9,012 nt of DNA, from the NCBI GenBank assembly GCA_964411065.1, contig CAYPJO010000073.1, positions 1-9,012 on the forward strand. Reading direction: 5' to 3'. Made by a program: the position numbers and the translations under genes. Below, in pieces: positions 6,729-9,012 of the stretch (the stretch's first letter is position 1; each line of letters starts with the position of its first letter). The notes under the pieces are model-generated. The model saw nothing but the letters and a program-made list of their open reading frames with translations. It did not search any database and was not told where the DNA came from. The DNA is from DYHD01 sp964411065. Its GTDB lineage: Bacteria; Nitrospirota; Thermodesulfovibrionia; Thermodesulfovibrionales; Dissulfurispiraceae.

Positions 6729-7214
6729 ATGGAAAAGAATGAGCAAGAAATCGAAGAGAAAAGCCTGGAGGTTGTTGAGGCTAATACTCTTAAAATTAAG
6801 GGAAGCACAATTAGGTCTGTAGAGGGTATACATGTAGATTTGCATAATTCTGCAGTATTGACAATTGATACAGAAAGGGCAGAGGTTGATAAAACTGCCT
6901 CTTTGGTAATAAGGGGCAAAAACCTCTCTATCAATCAGAGTGTTGGACTGGTCTGTTCGGGAGAGAACACAAATTTGAATCTTTCCCTTTCACCTTTGAC
7001 CATATCCAAGGGAGAAACTAACATAAATAAGTGCGCTGTCAATGTAGTAGTGTCTAAGGAGATAGTAGCAAATAACACAGCAACATTTTTGATGATTGGC
7101 AAAAATATTAGCGGAGATATAACTACTCTATTAGATTGGCGTTCTACTCTTGCTATCGGGGCTCTTCTTGGAGGTTTATGGGGGTTTTTCAAACTTTTCA
7201 AAAAAAGAGATTGA
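6729..7214 (+). CDS. hypothetical C-terminally membrane-anchored protein with repeated beta-strand pattern
   Basis: The protein has 161 residues and no family I can name with certainty. After an acidic N-terminus (EKNEQEIEEKSLEVV), residues 18-130 show a recurring short strand pattern with I/V/L at alternate positions and Asn/Ser/Gly turns (ANTLKIKGSTIRSV, NSAVLTIDTERAEV, TASLVIRGKNLSI, TATFLMIGKNISG), as expected for a small beta-solenoid. The segment TLLDWRSTLAIGALLGGLWG (133-152) introduces one hydrophobic helix, followed by the basic end FKLFKKRD, so it is probably a tail-anchored inner-membrane protein with its bulk in the cytoplasm. There is no N-terminal signal peptide. AAGGGG (6718-6723) lies five bases before the ATG. 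It follows valS by 23 bases and closes the operon. Repeat and anchor are read from the sequence; topology is inferred. Confidence 0.7.
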   Translation: MEKNEQEIEEKSLEVVEANTLKIKGSTIRSVEGIHVDLHNSAVLTIDTERAEVDKTASLVIRGKNLSINQSVGLVCSGENTNLNLSLSPLTISKGETNINKCAVNVVVSKEIVANNTATFLMIGKNISGDITTLLDWRSTLAIGALLGGLWGFFKLFKKRD

Positions 7215-7450
7215 GATCTGTATCAAAGAAAACTTCATAAAAAAATACAGTGATTCCTTGAAAGTTTTATGTTGAATAGAAAAGAATTTCTTTCTAATTG
7301 AGATTTCTTTATCTACTTATTTAAGCTTGTAGTAAAGCCATATAACGTTATTAGACTCTTCAATTGCTTATTCTTTATGTATTTATCGGCATATAAGAAG
7401 TTTGAGGCGAAAATTAGTTTGCAATATAATAATACTATCAAAAATTTTTA
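7215..7450. other. convergent intergenic region without a clear terminator
   Basis: The 236 AT-rich bases separate the end of the + strand operon from the end of the NIF3-like gene. CTGTAT (7218-7223) and ATACAG (7245-7250) form a six-base inverted repeat with a 21-base loop, and 7278-7295 is an imperfect AT palindrome (AGAAAAGAA / TTTCTTTCT). Neither has a GC stem followed by a T-run, so neither is a convincing intrinsic terminator. No coding frame longer than about 10 codons was noticed. Confidence 0.35.
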
Positions 7451-8413
7451 TTACAGTTTTCTTCTATTGACTCGTCTAAATCCAGAACATTCATAAATAT
7501 TAATATCGCTCTCTTCAAAGAGAGAATCGAGTAAGAGATTTAAGCCCAAATTATCACTTGCAATATGACCAGCTATAATAACATTCAAATGGTTCTTTTC
7601 TGCCTCAGCTCTGTGCTCTTCGCTGAGATGCATTGCTACGATTGTATTTATACCACTTAAACACATACTACTGAAGATCTCTTTGGAGCCCTCTGTCCCA
7701 CCAGTCATATCCACAAAAATCTTACCAGCCTTTCTATTTTTTGAACCAATCAGGATCTTTGGACCTGCCCCATTTTTATACCCTTCAGAGTACTCTTCAA
7801 TACCTAATAATATATCAATCACATCATCTAAGCTATAGGGCTTTTTATCATCAAATAGTCTTTGAAGATATGTAGTTACCATATTGTCCGACGGCGTATG
7901 AAGACAAACAAAAGGGATTTTAAGAAGTCTTGCAGCATCAACAGCGCGGGTGTGATTTATTGGCAATAGCTTACGTTCTATCTCTTTAATTCTATTTTCC
8001 ATAAGGTTTTCTGCAATGTTTATAGGGATTCCTATTCTCTGCAAAATATCAGCTTGCATGTACATTACAGAGTATAAACTTGCATAGGCTCTACCACAGG
8101 GATGATGAGATATGATAAGGTCAATTGAAATATTTTTGTTTCTAAGGGTATCAGCAAGAAGCACCTCACCTACATCGATATCTATACCTATGAGGATGTT
8201 TTGAACCTCCTTTTGACCATCCCCATATAAAATTCTCGAATCTGGATAAGGATTTTCCAAATTTTCAAGGTCATAAAAAAGTTTTTCTTTTTCGGATAGT
8301 TTCTCAAAATCTCTTTTCTTTATTTTTAATTCTTCTAAAACAAATTCCTTTCCTCTTGGATCATTTTCGATTCCTAAGGTTATAGCTTTTTGATAAAGAT
8401 CTACTATTTTCAA
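7451..8413 (-). CDS. NIF3/DUF34-family protein (NGG1p-interacting factor 3-like)
   Basis: The protein has 320 residues. Family hallmarks, numbered from the start chosen here, are the metal-binding pair HH in LIISHHPCGRA (103-104), HTPSD (172-176) and GHIASDNLG (283-291), together with GIDIDVGEVLLAD (77-88), RAVDAARLL and VDMTGGTEGSKEI, typical of a long NIF3 branch in anaerobic bacteria and archaea. NIF3 proteins bind two metal ions; a hydrolase role has been proposed (GTP cyclohydrolase I-like in some reports) but the physiological substrate is not settled. No ATG lies near the N-terminus. Of two in-frame TTG codons, the one at 8413 is eight bases from AGAGG (8426-8422), whereas that at 8419 is only two bases away, so I prefer 8413; the longer form adds only two residues. 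The gene converges on the valS operon and follows rpsU on the same strand. Confidence 0.85.
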   Translation of the reverse strand: MKIVDLYQKAITLGIENDPRGKEFVLEELKIKKRDFEKLSEKEKLFYDLENLENPYPDSRILYGDGQKEVQNILIGIDIDVGEVLLADTLRNKNISIDLIISHHPCGRAYASLYSVMYMQADILQRIGIPINIAENLMENRIKEIERKLLPINHTRAVDAARLLKIPFVCLHTPSDNMVTTYLQRLFDDKKPYSLDDVIDILLGIEEYSEGYKNGAGPKILIGSKNRKAGKIFVDMTGGTEGSKEIFSSMCLSGINTIVAMHLSEEHRAEAEKNHLNVIIAGHIASDNLGLNLLLDSLFEESDINIYECSGFRRVNRRKL

Positions 8414-8552
8414 AGTCAAGACCTCTTTTAAAGTTTTTCATTTTAATTAACAAAGAAACATCCCTTAAAAGATTAGCCTAAATGCCTCCAAGTATTAGGA
8501 CTTTTAGATATAGAAAGACTTTTTGCTAAATAGAGATTTAAACCAAAATTAA

Positions 8553-8581
8553 AGTACCCTTTAGTAGCTTAGAAGGGCACT
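8553..8581 (-). terminator. hairpin between rpsU and the NIF3-like gene, possible second terminator
   Basis: Read on the - strand, AGTGCCCTT (8581-8573) pairs with AAGGGTACT (8561-8553): nine pairs including one G-U, with an 11-base loop. A broken T-tract (TTAATTTT) follows at 8552-8545. It could be a back-up terminator for rpsU or a structure in the leader of the NIF3-like mRNA. The stem is clear; the role is not. Confidence 0.35.
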
Positions 8582-8594
8582 AAAACAATGGATT

Positions 8595-8647
8595 AAAAAA
8601 GGGGCCTTCACCTTCTAAATTAACAGCCCTTAATTTAGATGACCCTT
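8595..8647 (-). terminator. likely intrinsic terminator of rpsU
   Basis: On the - strand, 22 bases after the rpsU stop, AAGGG (8647-8643) can pair with CCCTT (8603-8599). Inside it TCA pairs with TGA, and a perfect 10-base AT stem (TCTAAATTAA with TTAATTTAGA, 8639-8630 and 8623-8614) closes a GGGCTG loop. Two short bulges lie on the 3' side. A run of six T follows the CCCC (T at 8600-8595). This arrangement would end most rpsU transcripts before the NIF3-like gene. The + strand reading has no T-run. Confidence 0.5.
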
Positions 8648-8668
8648 GTGAGTATAAAGTTTTCAAGA

Positions 8669-8875
8669 TTATTTTCCTAAATTAGCTCTCATTTTTATGC
8701 GCTTAGAAGCCTTTTTACGAGCAGCCAATATCTTTTTCTTCCTTTTCACACTTGGCTTCTCGTAATGCTCCCTCTTTTTAATCTCAGATAGAATCCCTTC
8801 TCTCTCACATTGTTTTTTGAAGAGTTTTAGAGCTGATTCTAAAGATTCAGTATCTTTAACTTTTACAGAGGGCAA
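8669..8875 (-). CDS. rpsU: 30S ribosomal protein bS21
   Basis: This is a 68-residue basic protein of the small ribosomal subunit, where bS21 sits near the anti-Shine-Dalgarno end of 16S rRNA and aids initiation. The sequence VKVKDTESLESALKLFKKQC, then EREGILSEIKKREHYEKPSVKRKKK, is characteristic; the Lys/Arg-rich C-terminus (ILAARKKASKRIKMRANLGK) completes the normal family length. The frame is open to an ATG at 8923, but I choose TTG at 8875. That start removes 16 residues that do not look like bS21, it lies eight bases after a purine-rich Shine-Dalgarno stretch (AGAGGGGGGGG, 8894-8884), and the predicted transcript begins near 8907, downstream of the ATG. Expression is driven by its own promoter and ended by a likely intrinsic terminator. 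Confidence 0.93.
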   Translation of the reverse strand: MPSVKVKDTESLESALKLFKKQCEREGILSEIKKREHYEKPSVKRKKKILAARKKASKRIKMRANLGK

Positions 8876-8913
8876 TACTATATCCCCCCCCTCTCCCCTT
8901 AGATTGAGAAAGT

Positions 8914-8943
8914 AATTTAGCAAGATAACGGCTTTTATGTCAA
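8914..8943 (-). promoter_or_regulatory. sigma70-type promoter of rpsU
   Basis: On the - strand a perfect -35 box TTGACA (8943-8938) is followed after 18 bases by TAATTT-like TAAATT (8919-8914, 4/6), preceded by TGC as in an extended -10. Transcription would start near 8907, giving a leader of about 30 bases before the TTG start at 8875. The match supports the shorter bS21 start. Confidence 0.6.
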
Positions 8944-8965
8944 GTATTTTGTTACCTCTGTGTGG

Positions 8966-9012
8966 TTACTATTTTAAAATGTCACACTTAATTACTAATT
9001 TAAAATGTCACA
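8966..9012. repeat. two 21-base direct repeats at the window edge
   Basis: Bases 8966-8986 and 8992-9012 agree at 20 of 21 positions (difference at 8972 versus 8998), with a 26-base period. Both start TTACTA and end AAAATGTCACA. They lie 23 bases upstream of the rpsU -35 box. The second copy reaches the window end, so more copies or a mobile element may follow. Repeated terminal motifs with TG/CA ends are found in some insertion-sequence families such as IS21, but no transposase is visible here; paired regulator sites are the alternative. Confidence 0.6.

Noticed and set aside
6474..6845. Open frame of 123 codons on the - strand over the valS end
   Set aside because: It is a mirror of the AT-rich coiled-coil end of valS and the next gene; the hydrophobic Phe/Ser/Leu-rich product is typical of antisense reading of Lys/Glu-rich coding sequence.
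7278..7295. AT palindrome as a terminator for the valS operon
   Set aside because: The stem is nearly all A/T with no loop and no T-run after it.
8421..8460. Promoter TTGTTA / TAAAAG directly before the NIF3-like gene
   Set aside because: Transcription would begin at the start codon and remove the well-placed AGAGG ribosome binding site.
8884..8891. Eight-C homopolymer as a frameshift site in rpsU
   Set aside because: It lies upstream of the chosen TTG start and acts as the Shine-Dalgarno stretch on the - strand; the coding part is intact.

Overview
This AT-rich bacterial window reads as a stretch of chromosome from a Gram-negative-type anaerobe. bS21 is present, and the Fe-S assembly genes resemble those of sulfide-exposed anaerobes. 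I suspect the Nitrospirota/Desulfobacterota neighbourhood, but only from gene style; no marker here settles the phylum. There are nine well-supported protein genes. I see no rRNA, tRNA, CRISPR array or transposase gene.

Left part (1-2979), Fe-S and sulfur handling: an IscR-like Rrf2 regulator sits behind a promoter that carries a near-consensus IscR type 1 operator. It is followed by a TusA-like sulfur carrier, an IscS-family protein and an IscU scaffold. The IscS homologue keeps the catalytic-loop cysteine but has Gln where the PLP Schiff-base lysine belongs, and several other cofactor contacts are also changed. It is therefore unlikely to be an ordinary cysteine desulfurase. It resembles the Archaeoglobus fulgidus situation, where a lysine-less IscS pairs with IscU.

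Middle (1410-7214), one probable operon: iscS, iscU, a degenerate response-regulator protein, valS and a small C-terminally anchored protein are all on + with gaps of 3 to 23 bases. The receiver protein lacks the phospho-acceptor Asp. ValS looks functional and has a long insertion inside a zinc knuckle.

Right part (7215-9012), - strand: rpsU (bS21) and a NIF3/DUF34-family gene converge on the operon. Both use TTG starts supported by Shine-Dalgarno placement. rpsU has a good sigma70-type promoter and a likely intrinsic terminator. At the extreme right edge two near-identical 21-base direct repeats could be the end of an insertion sequence or paired regulator sites.

The genes suggest a housekeeping Fe-S assembly unit under Fe-S-sensing control, transcribed together with a tRNA synthetase. 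The most unusual point is the apparent loss of desulfurase chemistry in IscS.
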